A DNA stretch of 64,000 nt from Tubiluchus corallicola (Eukaryota > Priapulida > Priapulimorpha > Priapulimorphida > Tubiluchidae). Below, piece after piece: positions 12,471-23,180 of this stretch. Location of the stretch: contig JAQGDQ010000458.1 of NCBI GenBank assembly GCA_030141605.1, forward strand, positions 93,860 to 157,859, given 5' to 3'. Numbering within the stretch: the first letter of the stretch is position 1; the number at the start of each line of letters is the position of its first letter. The notes beneath the pieces were generated by a model. That model saw only the letters and a program-made list of their open reading frames with translations, ran no database searches and was not told the origin of the DNA. Both the position numbers and the translations under genes were made by a program.

Positions 12471-15400
12471 AAGAGAAGGAGAAAGAGAGAAAGAGAGAGA
12501 GAAAGAGAGAAGGGAAAGAGATTGAAGGACAGAAAGAAATATATATAGAGAGAGAAAGAGTGTGTGAGAGATTTGATTTGATTTAACGCTTTATTTCGAA
12601 TCAAAATTCATATTACAAGCAAAAAAATACATGCACCACAATTACGCGATATCTACAACATTACATACTACATATACAAAAGATAAAGATAAATTATCCA
12701 GTGATGCTTAGTATCAAAAAGTGCCTAACTATAATTACTATATAACAAGATCCTCCACTGTCTTCTAATGTCAGGAGAGAGAAAGTGTGTTCTTGTGTGT
12801 GTGCGTGCGTGCTGTGTGTGTGCGTGCGTGCGTGCGTGAGAGAAGGGCAGATTGAAAGTGAGGGTACTGGAAATCTTGCATTGGCTGCCTTCGCTTATTG
12901 TTGGCTTTGAGCACCTTGAGGTGATTTTTTGGCCTATTCACGTGATCAATTTGATCTGGGTCAGAGGCCTACTGTGACGTGAAGACGTGTCATGTTAAGT
13001 TATAAGATATTGTCGTTATCTGTTTACAATTGCTCATGATTTATATGCATGTATATTCTCTAATTATTTTAATAAACTTAAATTTAGTGTAAAAAAACAA
13101 CTAGGTATTAGTTAATATAACAAGGCAGTAAATAACTCTTAATTATGTAAAATTGACTTTTGGCTATTATTATTTTTTGTTATTTTTGGCACTAATTTCT
13201 TATGATTAGATGTAATGTTATGTTTTGGCAAATAAAGAGCAAAGAAAGAGCAAAAGTTAATCGAGCTTCGAATTTGGTTTTTGAAAGCCCAAACAGTGAG
13301 AGAGAGAGTGTGTGTGTGAGAGAGATGGAGAGAGAGAGATAGACTGGGACAGAGAGAGAGGAGAGAGGGAGAGAGACTGAGAGAGAAAGAGAGAGAGAGT
13401 GTGTGTGTGTGAGGGAGAGAGAGAAAGAGAGAGAGAAGGGGAGATTGAAAGTGAGAGAGAAGGAGAGCTTGAAAGTGAGAGAGGAGAGAGAGAGACAGAG
13501 AGTGAGAGAGAGACTGAGAGAGAGAGAGAAGGCAGATTGAAAGTGAGAGAGAGAGAGAGAGAGACCTTCGTTATTAAAAAAAAGTAAAATTTATTGTTAA
13601 TTAGCGATTATTGTTACTTTAGTAACACCATCAAAATTTTGAGCCATCCAAGATTAAAACACAAATTCAAGTGCTCACATGTGCACATGACAACTACTAA
13701 CTTGCTAGTCAAGAAAAAGAGGGTACTTGCTGATACAGTTCTTGAAGTAGGCAAAGTTGTAGCATCAGCAAACAGACTGTAAAATGTGATTTACGATCGC
13801 CTTACAAGGGATGTTAGTTGTGTCACACAAACCATCTTTGGTGTAACTACATTCAAATTCAAATTGTCATAGATACGAGTCAACTGAAGAAATATAATTT
13901 GTTAAAATTCTTGGAGTAACACATGTCTGAGCTAACACGCGGTATGCTAGTTAATGCTAATTCAAACATTGTCGTTGTAGCTAAAATTCTCTGTAAACAC
14001 AACTTATAAGCACTTTTATGAATAGGACTTGTATAAAAATTGCATATACACGTATATGTACAGGCATATATATTGTATATTGTATATATACGTGTATATA
14101 CATATATATGTATGTATGTATATATATATGTATGTATGTATGTAACTCTGATATAGTATGATGGATTAGCAATTCCACATTGTAATTAACTAATTAATCA
14201 TTGTAATTAAATAATTAGTCAGATTAATGTAATTCATACATATACATATATACATATTCATACATATAGTATGTCTCCTCGAGATAATTACATGATTTTG
14301 CTAATTGCTAACTAAAATTATATTAGTCAATAAATGCATTTCAATTCAATTCTGTCAGGAATGGCAGCAGTGTTGGAGAGGTACAACATAGTAATGAGAG
14401 GATCATTTTATCAGTAAAATTGACTGGACTCTCTGCTGTCGTTTAAACATTGCCGATTTTCCGATTTTTTTTTTGCACAAAACTTTTCCGCTGTTTTGGC
14501 TTTTTTTCAATGATCACAATTTGTTCTTTCAGTTGCAGTTGGAACCTGTCTCAAAGTTGAATGTGGAGTCTAAGTATCGTAGTCTTTGGCAAGCCGCCAA
14601 GTTGATACGAATAGAAGAGGGCGTTCCGGCGTTATGGAAGGGTCATATTCCCGGACAGGGCTGCTCTATAATTTACGGGATTTTCTTGGTAGGTTAGGTA
14701 GACGTGAAGTGTGTAAGGTTTTTCTTTGCTGAAATTTTTGCTTGCTGTCATAGAAACAAGATGGTGAAATGTTACGTCGGTGGTCATTTCTTTCATGTGT
14801 GAAAATGTAAAATTTATGATTGTGTAAACATTTGTTCAGAATAAAGAATGCTCTAAAATATTGAAAACTACGATAGCTTTTTTAAAATCAAAGCTTAGAT
14901 TAAATAATTATTACCTCGGATATTCAAATTTCGTTAAACTCTCATAGCTGCGCACGGCTCAGTGGATCTACTAAGAATGGCAACGGTGCCTTTTTGTCAC
15001 ATTCGCGTGGCCGACAAATAGAAGGCGGTACCGTGATAACCATGATCATGAACTGCTGTGTTAGTTTCTGACGTAGAGCCCATTTTCCATGACATCATAC
15101 GTTTAAACTGTACTGTAACACTTATGCAAACGTGCTTGACGCGCAAAGGAAGACGCCTGCCATTCCACAAACTTTGGTTAGTTTCTGACGTAAGCAATAA
15201 CTGTGTTCGGTTGCCGTTAATTAACTTTCTAAGCTAATTATTCAAATATAAGGAACAATTGTTAACTTTTATACGCAAGAAATTGTATATTTTGGACAGT
15301 AAATTAAAATGAGATTGAGTCTAAACAATCGTCCGGTCTTCCTTTAACTTGGACCTTTTGCTTACCAGACAGTCCAACTGGGCTGTTAGTGATTGGTCTT

Positions 15401-15598
15401 AAATGATTAACATCATGTTAAAATTATGTGCATGACTAGAGAAAGGGAAGAAAATGCCACTAGGTGCAGGAAATGATCTTAACTCTTGTCCATTTTTAAA
15501 TGGTAAATATTTTTAAGTCTAACGCATTTCTATTGAGGAAAGGTCAGTTCTGAATTATTTAGCTTAGCTGACCAAGAAAATTGAAGAAAATAGCCGCA

Positions 15599-15640
<42 letters not shown>

Positions 15641-18600
15641 GATAATTCTTTATTTTTAAAAACTGTGTACAGAATATATTCCCTCTATTTGTAGGGATAT
15701 GTTTAAAATTTTCTAAAAGCATTTACAAAGTATTAAACCTATTCACATTTATATATAATTTAGAATCCAACGCATGAGACACAATGAACGACAATGATCA
15801 TATACAATAAACATAGTTACAAATTATAATCCAACAGTACATACATACATAATAAAAGATAACGAACATATTTTAATACTTAACAAAAATTTACACACAT
15901 TATACACAATGAAAAATAGCGAGTACAATTATAATAAACATAATTACCAATTCTAATGTAAATTCACATAATCATAAATAACAACAAAACAGCATATGGA
16001 AAACACGACGAGAGTTGTAGAATTTCATCACCAACAGACTGTTTATATACGGGCGAAAGACGATAGGAATTCATCCGAGATAAGATTTGCAAAAGCATTT
16101 ATAGCATTATTATCCCGGCTTATACGTTACTTATAAGTTATACCGTATTGTTATTACTGTTGATGGTTTGCACAGCAACTTTGTCGAGTGATACGTATGT
16201 AATCGTCAACGCTACTTCGTTTTGTATTCAAGAGCTTTTCGTTCGAATTTCGACGAAGATTCGACACCAGGTGTACGTAATGCGTGATCCGTGATCCATA
16301 TTCACTTGACCGTGATCCGTATTCACTCGACCGTGATCCGTATTCACTCGACCGTGATCCATATTCACCCGACTGTGATCGCTATCATCTGAATACGCAT
16401 CACGCAGCAACACGCAGACGGGAAACCGCCGTTGCCTAGGTGATTATAACAAGCTTTTAAGTTTCTGTGACCATTTTCACTGTTTAGCTGTCTGAAAATT
16501 CTAATTAGGTGAGTTTTTGTCACTTTAGGACCTATAAATAATAATTTTTTTTCGTATTTGACTTTTTGAGGGGTGGAGAAGTTTGTAGTGCATCGAACTA
16601 CAGTTTTTTTCACTAAATGATGATACCTGTCATATTTGTTCTCTCCTCTGCAAAACGTTGTGCACCCAAAACCTGTGCTTTCTTTTAAATTTTTTCGTCT
16701 AATAGTGTGAAAAAGGCTTTTGTCAATATACGTGGCAACATAAACCAAACTCCTTTAGTGACACAAAACTTTATTATTGACTGTCTTTTCTGTACACTAC
16801 GTTGTGACTACTGATGCACTGTAGTCTAACTTGCTGTAAAGTTGTAATGTTGCTAAAGTTTATGAAGTTCATAAACAAACTCGTGAATCAGTTCACGACA
16901 AATAGTACAATAACAAGCTGATGCTGCAGCTGTAATTATCACGCTCGAAAGAGACATGGTTTCCAAAAATTGCTTGAAATTTTCACGTTTGGCATAGCTG
17001 GAATCGGTTCAGTGATTGAAACTTCCCGAAGTCGGTATTGAATTCACGAACAATTCTCTTCATGACAAATAGCGACAAAAACGGCTGAAAACGTGCCGCG
17101 AGGTTTGTCAATACGCGTAGCGTTTACAGACACATGGAAACGGTCAATACGCATCACGCATTACGGATCACAGGTCACGCATTACGGATCACAGGTCACA
17201 CATTACGGATCGCAGGTCACACATTACGGATCACAGGTCACGCATTACAGATCACAGGTCACGCATTACGGATCGCAGGTCATGCATTACGGATCGCAGG
17301 TCACACATTACGGACCACAGGTCACGCATTACGGATCACAGGTCACGCATTACAGATCACAGGTCACACATTACGGATCACAGGTCACACATTACAGATC
17401 ACAGGTCACGCATTACAGATCATAGGTCACACATTACGGATCATAGGTCACGCATTACGGATCATAGGTCACACATTACAGATCATAGGTCACACATTAC
17501 GGATCATAGGCCACACATTACGGATCATAGGTCACACATTACAGATCACAGGTCACACATTACGGACCACAGGTCACACATTACGGACCACAGGTCACGC
17601 ATTACGGATCACAGGTCACGCATTACAGATCACAGGTCACACATTACGGATCACAGGTCACACATTACAGATCACAGGTCACACATTACGGATCATAGGT
17701 CACACATTACGGATCATAGGTCACACATTACGGATCACAGGTCACACATTACGGATCACAGATCACGCATTACGTGCGCATGGAGTTGTAACATTAGTCA
17801 GAATTTTTTTTGTAAATTTTACAGTTCATAAATGGGACTTATTGTAGTTTTTATAATTCATTTTAGTTTGTGGCATTCGAAGGCATCACGACGAAGGTCT
17901 ACCAGTTACTGCCGCATAAACTTACGACCGACTGGCGCGAGGAGGCACATTTCTTCTGTGGCGGTCTCAGTGGCGCCATCGCCAGCATTGCGGCGCAACC
18001 TATGGACGTACTACGAACGCGCATGATTGCGCAGGGAGAACCAAAGGTCAGTAATAGTCCGGCGGCCAGTTATGTTCAAGTTTACAAAGACCATGATGTC
18101 AGAGCTCAGTGAATGTGTTGATCGTGTTTGTGGCAAGACGGGAATGTAGCTCATTTTCAAGGCAAATCCGCTAGGTTTGGCCACTGAAACTGCAACGGCA
18201 TCTTAGCCGTGCGAGAACGTAAACACTTTTTTCATTTATGAGTTAAATAGCTGGAATCAGTTGAGTGATTGAAACTGCCCGAAGTCAGTATTGAACTCAT
18301 GAACAATTCTGTGACCATGCTCAGTGAGTTTTTGTCTTGTTACTTACAATACCTTCAACCTAGCTTAACTTAAAGCACAAGTATTCACTCTTCGTAAATG
18401 AAACTTATAAAATTCTTCTTGAAATTTTATATCACTTGATGATGTTCGTCCTTCGAATCGAAGATGACCATAGTGACAGGGATAAAGGGTCAGTTTGGGG
18501 GGTTGTCATTCCTTTGATGAGCTCGAAGGTGACTGACTAGGCCAATTCTGGCCTGGAAACTTCTTTGGCATTTTTCACAGGTGAGGCTGGGTGTTTGGAC

Positions 18601-21600
18601 CTGTTGTTGGGCAGTGTCACATGCCTTGCGTCTCCTGCGCTTCTCCTCTGCCTCCTCAATTCTTTTCGCCTCTGCTGTCTTAGCCCCTGTGGTGATGGCA
18701 CTCCGCCATGCTGAGCGATCTTGTGCAAGGGTTTCCATTGAGCGGATATCCATGCTGAGCTCCTTGAGTGAGGCTTTCAGGCTGTCTTCGAAGCGTTTTT
18801 TTGGTCGTCCAACCTTTCTCTTTCCAGACACAAGTTCTCCATAGAGCATCTTCTTTGGTATGCGGTTGTCTGGCATGCGAATCACATGTCCTGCCCACCG
18901 AACTTGTGTTTTGAGGAGGAGTGTATGGATTTTATCACTTACGTGCTGTGTTATTGCGTAAATAGCAGTAATGCCGGACGAAAACTTGTCAATTTAAACT
19001 CCCGTGATGACAGTTAGGTGCAGCCATTTTAATATAACAAAACAAAACAAATTTAGACGTACAAAGTATGAAAAAATAATCAAAGCATACATATGCACGC
19101 TTCACTAGCTAAGCAAAGTTTAATTTTAAATTACTTTACATTATCAGTAAAATCAGTGATGCCTTTTGGTGCCCACTGGGATAGTGAAATAGTAGAGGTG
19201 TTTTACCAGGTGGCATGAACATTTTATATTGTAAATAATTTTCTTTTTTAGTTACATACCGTATATACTTATGTACAAGTCGAATTTTTGGGAGGCGATT
19301 TTAAGCTGAACTTTTTGGGGTCGATTTATACTTACGATATGTTTTTGGGAGATGTCGCTAAAGAGTCGTCTACAATATGAATATGTAAAGAAATAATCTT
19401 TCATTATACTCTGGTCTGAATGAACACTCATACTCTGATACTTCACATCAGAGAATGTTCGCATCTTGACATTACTTCACAAAATTAACAAATATTACTG
19501 TCATTTATTTTAATGTACGTGAAATTAAGTTAAAATTTATATATTACCGGTAAATAAACTAGCGACGGAGCACTCGACCAGAACGTGGAAATCGCCACTG
19601 TTGTGCAGGTGCTGCCGCCTGTCGGCTTCCGCGGGAAGTTTTACACTGGCCTTGTATATGCGTGTTTTATTGGCAAAATATCGATTAGCAGCATACACGC
19701 GTATATAAAACACTACTACGCAGAGGTATTAATTTTAGTAAATTATTTTTTCCTTCAAATGGGAAGGTGATGAGCCACATCATTTACTCTGGAAGATCTT
19801 AATATTTTAGGGTCGACTTGTACACAGGTAATATATAGAATGACGCAATTTTTGGTCTTAAAATGCACATCGACTTGTACATATGGTAAGTCTGTCAAAC
19901 AGGTAAATGTATAGCAAAGTAATATTACTTTACATGGAAAGTTTTTTTAGTCGACTTTAAAATTATCTTTGCTTGTTCTTTAACACCAATACGCTAGCGA
20001 AACCCACCGCTGTTGATTCTGGCCTTTCCTCTAACAACCTGGTGATTTTGAGCAGCTTGTCTTACTAATAAGCCTTTTCACAGTATCGCTGTGCGCACGC
20101 GCAGTTGCTGTAGGTCAAAGGATAAGTGTACCACAGCAATGCGTCTTAACTACAACCGTCACGTGTGTAAAGCAAAGCCGTGTGCCACATCAATTCAGTA
20201 ACTTACGTGTTACTTGGACTACATGAACATTACTTAATTATGCATTAGTCTGTGCGCAGAGTGATTTACTAACAAGATCTTGCTTGGGAACGAGAAAAAA
20301 TGAACTAGGTAAGGTTTTAGCTAGCTGTTAAAACTGTTACTATTACAACAGCATGGGCTGTGAGGCGTTGTCAAGTGTACGCAAATGCATTGTCTGGTAA
20401 ACTTAACCTTTGACCTTTTCACGATCATCATCAATTGCCCGGAACTGTGAAAAAGCTTCTGTCGATTAAGAATCTGTCGATGTTCCATGTTTGTTTCAGA
20501 TTTATAGCGGGGTGGTTGACGCCGTGATCACGATGGCCCGTACCGAAGGTCTCCCGGCGTTTTACAAGGGCATGGTGCCAACACTCATCCAGATTGCACC
20601 TTTTACCGGTTGTCAGTTTGCATTTTACTCCGGTTTCACTCGCTTATGGAACAATGTCTTTCATAATAGAAGTGATGAGAACTTTAACGAAAGCAGTAAG
20701 TAACAATTGTATTATATAAAAAATTCCTGTTAGATATTGAAAAAGTGCAGAATCTTAAGTAGGCCTTAAAGGTCGTAATCGTAAATAATCAGAAATTGTT
20801 TAAAAATACAGTGTTCCCTCGCTACTTCGCGGTTCGTTTATCGCGACTCGCTGTTTCGCTGGTTTTCAAAAATATTAATGTAAAATATTTATCGCGGTAT
20901 TTTCACTGTTTCGCGGGTTTTTGCAGTACTCAGTCTAAAGTATTTTTGCACATGCGTGGTACGTATTGTCAGTAATGTATAGATTTGATGAATTTTGCAT
21001 AAAATGGTTGAGGGTTATGTATAAGAGTGTGGGGAGGGTTTATAAAGACTTAAAATAATGTATAACTACTAAAATAAGTATAGCGTCCCTACTTTGCGGA
21101 AATTCACTTATCGCAGGTGAGCCTGGAATGGAACACCTGTGATAAGTGAGGTAACACTATAATACGTTGTTTAACACTGACCTAGTAGAACTCCATTAGG
21201 ATTGGAGTTACATGATCAAATTACCTACTTTTAGTAACAGTTCTAGCAGCCTTATTCTGTATCAATTTCTTTTGTAAACACTAGAATTATTGATACTGTT
21301 TTGTCAATATACATTTGTCTACATATAGTTACTCACTGTATGTACAGATTGGGATACTGATTGTGCATGACCTTTTCTTTTACGATCATTTGAGCATGAA
21401 ATTAAATTGCATGTTATATTATTTTCCCAAGTTCATTGAGTCATTAATTAACGTTGATTTGCATGATATCAACAGTTATATTTTCATATTATAGTAACAA
21501 TTTTGTTAGTTTCTGCTAATTTTATTTTCGTTTTCTTAGTTAAAAATTAGAAAATTTTATGTATAGAAAAACACAGGCAAATGAAATACATAATTTAATG

Positions 21601-23180
21601 AAATAATTTTTTTCTTTTTTAATATTACTATGGTACATATATTTTTCGGTTTATCTATATATATATATATGTGTGTGTGTGTCTGTGTCTGTGTGTGTGG
21701 TTATACTTCAGTTTATATACAATTAATATGTAATTACAGCACTACATAATACTAATTTAATACTCGGTTTGGGGTGGCTGATTCGATAACTAATGTTTTT
21801 TGCTACCCATTTATACCTATTTTTCTTTGTATTGTTATTGGGATGAAAAATAAATGATTTGTTGTAATGCGGAGTAAAGGGGTTAATACGTACTCACTGC
21901 TGCGTAGTTATACATACCAGTCTAAGCAGAAAACGTCGATCATACTCGCAAAATTACTAAACTTTCTTGTAGGCATTGCCGAGAGAATCTTCTGCGGTTC
22001 GACGGCCGGCATGGCGTCGAAACTTGCCGTTCAGCCGCTTGATTTCCTGAAGAAACGTTTACAGGTGGTCGGCTTCGAGGAAGCAAGAACTCCCTTTGGA
22101 CAGGTAGGTTAAAGAGAACACGTTTTAGAGTGATGCGCAAGCTGTCAGACATTGGAATTATGCATTTTGTTCAATGTTCAAACTGCATTGCATTCCTTTT
22201 GATGTTGTATTTTGATCTCATAAGTATTTTCAATACTAGTAAATTTGTTAGATGCTCGTTTCACCGATAAGACACTCAATTCATGATTTAACTGTAACGG
22301 TGCAAAATGTAACTGCAAAACTAGCTCAGTTTCAGCACTATGCTCACTTTGCGTAAGGATGTGAGTTCGATACCGCCAGCGGGTAGCACCGAAGATGTCA
22401 GCATTTTCTCTATCAATGTTAAATCCTCTCCTTTCCGTATTAACATGCCAAGCCCGTTAAACTACCAGAGCAAATGCAAGGCAACACTGTTGGCCATTTT
22501 TTTTCTAACCACTGGCATCGAGAAATATGGTGTGGGTGGAGACTGTGGCATCCCTTTTGGCAGTGATGAACTCACACCAAAAAGCCTGGCCTTTGCAAGG
22601 GCTCGCCCTGTTGATCCGCTATCACCCAATTCCACATTTCTTTATACTTCAGCACATCGAAATGCAGCATTCAAGAGCAGGGCATACTAGATGTTTGTGG
22701 CAATACCAGAACATAGTGCGTTATAATCAAAGATATTCCTCTAAGATGAACCCACCGCACCGACTGGGCTGTCAAAAAAACAGCCTACATTTATGCATTA
22801 TACCATGCAGTGTGAGCATCCAACCAACGTCGCCTGCACGCGGCCCAAATAAACCATCTACGCCTATCCACTCTGCCATGACACCTCCCGTAGCTGGGTT
22901 ATCTGCTGTAGAAAATCACCGCTTGATATAAAAAATATATGCACGCATTTTTCAATGCAAATTGTTTAAACTGCTGTTTTTCTCACAGGTGAATGAATAT
23001 ACTGGCATGTCTCAGTGTATAAAAAGTGTGCTGAGAACCGAAGGAATATCGGGTTTCTACAAAGGCACCGTGCCGAGCCTGCTAAAGGCATCCAGCGTGA
23101 CGTGCTGTAGCTTCCTCATTTATGAACAAATGTGCGACTTCCTGCGAATGTATCACAAGACCCACGATCACATGTCTTAG
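6965..23180 (+). CDS. SLC25A19: Mitochondrial carrier, SLC25A19-type (thiamine pyrophosphate transporter), six exons
   Basis: Exons: 6965-7093, 14533-14688, 17867-18046, 20500-20695, 21973-22103, 22989-23180. All introns are GT-AG and frames join to a 327-residue protein (human about 320). SLC25A19 exchanges thiamine pyrophosphate across the mitochondrial inner membrane. The three carrier repeats are visible with their Px[DE]xx[KR] signatures: PLDVLK (34-39), PMDVLR (140-145) and PLDFLK (242-247). Family-specific stretches include MVGFDP at the N-terminus, LWKGHIPGQ in exon 2, LRTRMIAQGEPK in exon 3, FYKGMVPTLIQIAPFTG in exon 4 and LKKRLQVVGFEEAR plus FGQ in exon 5. Stop TAG is at 23178-23180. 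Introns are large (7.4 kb for intron 1) and full of repeats, and intron 1 hosts a complete lectin gene. In exon 2, a second AG at 14536-14537 could shorten the protein by two residues or less. Another carrier subfamily is possible, but residue matches favour SLC25A19. Confidence 0.93.
7305..7390 (+). pseudogene. Possible LINE endonuclease N-terminal scrap
   Basis: The open frame contains IRLVSYNCNSLK, resembling the first strand of the APE-type endonuclease of non-LTR elements (xxVxSYNCNGLxS). The resemblance ends after a few residues and the rest of the frame overlaps the 5S-derived sequence. A chance match cannot be excluded. Confidence 0.3.
7654..7772 (-). rRNA. 5S rRNA-like sequence (pseudogene or 5S-derived SINE head)
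   Basis: Read on the minus strand, about 118 nt align along the whole length of eukaryotic 5S rRNA: CTACGGCCATA at the start, CTCGTCTGATCACCGAAGTT, GCCTGGTTAATACTTGGATG and GGTGCTGTAGGCTT at the end. Seven base pairs of helix I (CTACGGC with GCTGTAG) are kept, but the terminal pairs are lost. The internal promoter boxes look largely intact. The 3' end runs into GCGGGATGCCCACACTG with no T-run, so it lacks the normal Pol III terminator. It is a single copy inside a protein-gene intron. A retroposed 5S pseudogene or the head of a 5S-type SINE is more likely than a working gene. Confidence 0.75.
8134..8464. mobile_element. MITE candidate with about 20-bp imperfect inverted ends
   Basis: The left end reads GAGAGTTTCCGCTACAGTC and the reverse complement of the right end reads AGAGACTTTCCGCTACAATC. 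The roughly 330-bp interior has no coding capacity. Only one copy is seen here, so the call rests on the termini. Confidence 0.5.
8706..9040. mobile_element. MITE family A, copy 1 (inverted relative to copy 2)
   Basis: This stretch is a diverged reverse-complement copy of 20067-20460. Shared landmarks include the GATGATGATCGTGAAAA end, the central AATGCATAATTAA segment and the CACGTGACGGTTGTAGTTAA block. The right end GTGAAAAGGCTTATT is one inverted terminus. The left terminus has lost about 10 bp compared with copy 2. Confidence 0.7.
9638..9755. repeat. Two-copy direct repeat upstream of the lectin gene
   Basis: A roughly 55-bp segment with ACTATGATCAGTG, TTGCCTGGAAACTA and CACAAAAGATTGATTTG occurs twice in tandem, spaced about 66 bp apart. 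It lies 160-280 bp upstream of the lectin start codon, so a regulatory role is conceivable but unproven. Confidence 0.7.
9914..12257 (+). CDS. Secreted PAN-like plus C-type lectin domain protein, two exons, nested in SLC25A19 intron 1
   Basis: Exon 1 is 9914-10193 and exon 2 is 11845-12257. They join in frame (G|TT, Val94) to give 230 residues ending at TAG 12255-12257. Residues 1-17 form a signal peptide (MIRYLVCLIAAIGSATC). Residues about 28-78 are Cys-rich and resemble a PAN/apple fold (ECMFE, CAHLCS, CVGFN, CELSAC). Residues 99-228 are a C-type lectin domain: C99/C110 of the long form, WIW at 170-172, QPDN at 191-194, YND at 213-215 and FICEK at 224-228. QPD usually indicates galactose-type Ca2+-dependent binding, and E199, N214 and D215 could complete the calcium site. 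The outer disulfide pair C127-C226 is present, but both Cys of the usual inner pair are replaced. A polyadenylation signal AATAAA lies at 12303-12308. A further small exon in the intron cannot be excluded. Confidence 0.85.
10344..10385 (+). repeat. Perfect 42-bp copy of the end of lectin exon 1
   Basis: Positions 10149-10190, the last coding stretch of exon 1, are repeated identically here, 195 bp downstream within the intron. The copy lacks the GT donor that follows the original. Confidence 0.95.
10663..10950 (-). mobile_element. LINE 3' end with (ATTG)n-type tail, copy 1
   Basis: Closely matches 41658-41957 in the same orientation. Read on the minus strand it ends in GTGAAATAAATTGATTGGTTG, a polyadenylation-like signal followed by ATTG repeats, as expected of a non-LTR element tail. 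The coding part survives only at the second copy. Confidence 0.7.
11401..11815. repeat. (GAT/GAC)n trinucleotide-rich tract
   Basis: A long imperfect ATG/ACG-rich run fills the 3' part of the lectin intron and stops about 30 bp before the exon 2 acceptor. The open frames over it (poly-Asp, His, Met, Ile or Val depending on frame) are repeat artefacts. Confidence 0.9.
12430..12580. repeat. (GA)n-rich tract
   Basis: An imperfect GAGA run in SLC25A19 intron 1, just after the lectin gene. Confidence 0.85.
12582..12770 (-). mobile_element. Probable LINE 3' end
   Basis: On the minus strand the segment ends in CGAAATAAAGCGTTAAATC followed by ATCAA repeats, a polyadenylation-like motif plus simple tail. 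No coding remains, so the class is inferred from this layout only. Confidence 0.4.
13295..13566. repeat. (GA)n/(GT)n tract
   Basis: Second GAGA-rich run of intron 1, with embedded GTGTGT and a roughly 28-bp subrepeat (AAGGGGAGATTGAAAGTGAG). The intervening 12771-13294 holds only short GTGC repeats and no gene. Confidence 0.85.
14839..15330 (+). repeat. Dispersed repeat family B, copy 1
   Basis: About 490 bp matching 47442-47970 in the same orientation. It begins AGAATAAAGAATGCTCTAAA and ends near AAATTAAAATGAGATTGA. It has no coding capacity and no obvious inverted ends. It lies in SLC25A19 intron 2. Confidence 0.8.
15600..15960 (-). mobile_element. (TTA)n tract and probable LINE 3' end
   Basis: A pure TTA array (15601-15639) abuts sequence that, read on the minus strand, ends AAAAATAAAGAATTATCATA before the ATA tail. 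This resembles a non-LTR retrotransposon 3' end. The body, to about 15960, is AT-rich and non-coding. Confidence 0.45.
16264..16380. repeat. 21-bp minisatellite, about 5 copies
   Basis: Units of CGTGATCCGTATTCACTCGAC. The reverse complement shares the ACGGATCAC core with the larger array at 17150, so the two arrays are related and inverted. Confidence 0.8.
16998..17065 (+). repeat. Short duplicated segment flanking the 21-bp array
   Basis: About 68 bp (GGAATCGGTTCAGTGATTGA onward) recurs, diverged and in direct orientation, at 18249-18312 on the other side of exon 3. Confidence 0.75.
17150..17785. repeat. 21-bp minisatellite, about 30 copies
   Basis: Units of TCACGCATTACGGATCACAGG with CAC/CGC and GGA/AGA variants, ending about 80 bp before SLC25A19 exon 3. 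Because 21 is a multiple of 3, a 237-residue frame of heptad-like repeats (GHTLRIT) stays open. It has no upstream gene context and is probably not translated. Confidence 0.95.
18490..18960 (-). pseudogene. Non-LTR retrotransposon C-terminal fragment with zinc-finger end
   Basis: Minus-strand frame reading VRWAGHVIRMPDNRIPKKML, then GRPKKRFEDSLKASLK, LAQDRSAWRS and a C2H2 finger (CEKCQRSFQARIGLVSHLRAH). This order of RWAGHVxRMxDxRxPK, W(R)xx and terminal C2H2 finger is the standard C-terminus of a widespread animal LINE family. The 3' UTR (about 18430-18489) has the usual TCTTCGATTCGAAGGACGA stretch. It is 5'-truncated and lies in SLC25A19 intron 3. Confidence 0.85.
19257..19887. mobile_element. 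MITE candidate with TACCRTAT...GTACAAGTCGA termini
   Basis: The left end reads TACCGTATATACTTATGTAC then AAGTCGA. The reverse complement of the right end reads TACCATATGTACAAGTCGAT. A further GTCGACTTGTACA copy lies internally near 19811. There is no transposase frame in the roughly 630-bp interior. Confidence 0.6.
20067..20460. mobile_element. MITE family A, copy 2
   Basis: Termini AATAAGCCTTTTCACAG and, reverse-complemented, AGAAGCTTTTTCACAGTTCC form an imperfect inverted repeat. The interior is the inverted counterpart of 8706-9040. It ends about 40 bp upstream of the exon 4 acceptor. Confidence 0.75.
20809..21159. mobile_element. Pogo/Tigger-like MITE with TA duplication
   Basis: Left end CAGTGTTCCCTCGCTACTTC; right end, reverse-complemented, AGTGTTACCTCACTTATCAC. 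TA dinucleotides flank both sides. CAGTGxTxCCTC ends with TA target sites are typical of pogo-group Tc1/mariner elements. About 350 bp, non-coding, in SLC25A19 intron 4. Confidence 0.7.
21765..21860 (+). mobile_element. LINE 3' terminal hairpin fragment
   Basis: GGGTGGCTGATTCGATAACT ... TTTTTTGCTACCC matches, diverged, the 3' UTR of the LINE at 56170-56904 (GGTGGTTGACTCGATAACC ... CGCCACCC). Only the tail of the element remains. Confidence 0.6.
22312..22690 (+). mobile_element. tRNA-derived SINE candidate
   Basis: Starts with a tRNA-like head: CTAGCTCAGTTTCAGCAC (A-box region) and GTGAGTTCGATACCGCC (B-box region), spaced as in a tRNA. A unique body without coding signal follows. The downstream end is not defined. 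It sits in SLC25A19 intron 5. Confidence 0.5.

Noticed and set aside
16365-16748. 127-residue minus-strand frame with several Cys and His
   Set aside because: I looked for a THAP or other zinc-finger pattern and found no match; its end runs into the 21-bp array and no splice context supports it.
17134-17847. 237-residue plus-strand frame
   Set aside because: It is produced by the 21-bp minisatellite; length divisible by 3 keeps it open and there is no exon context.
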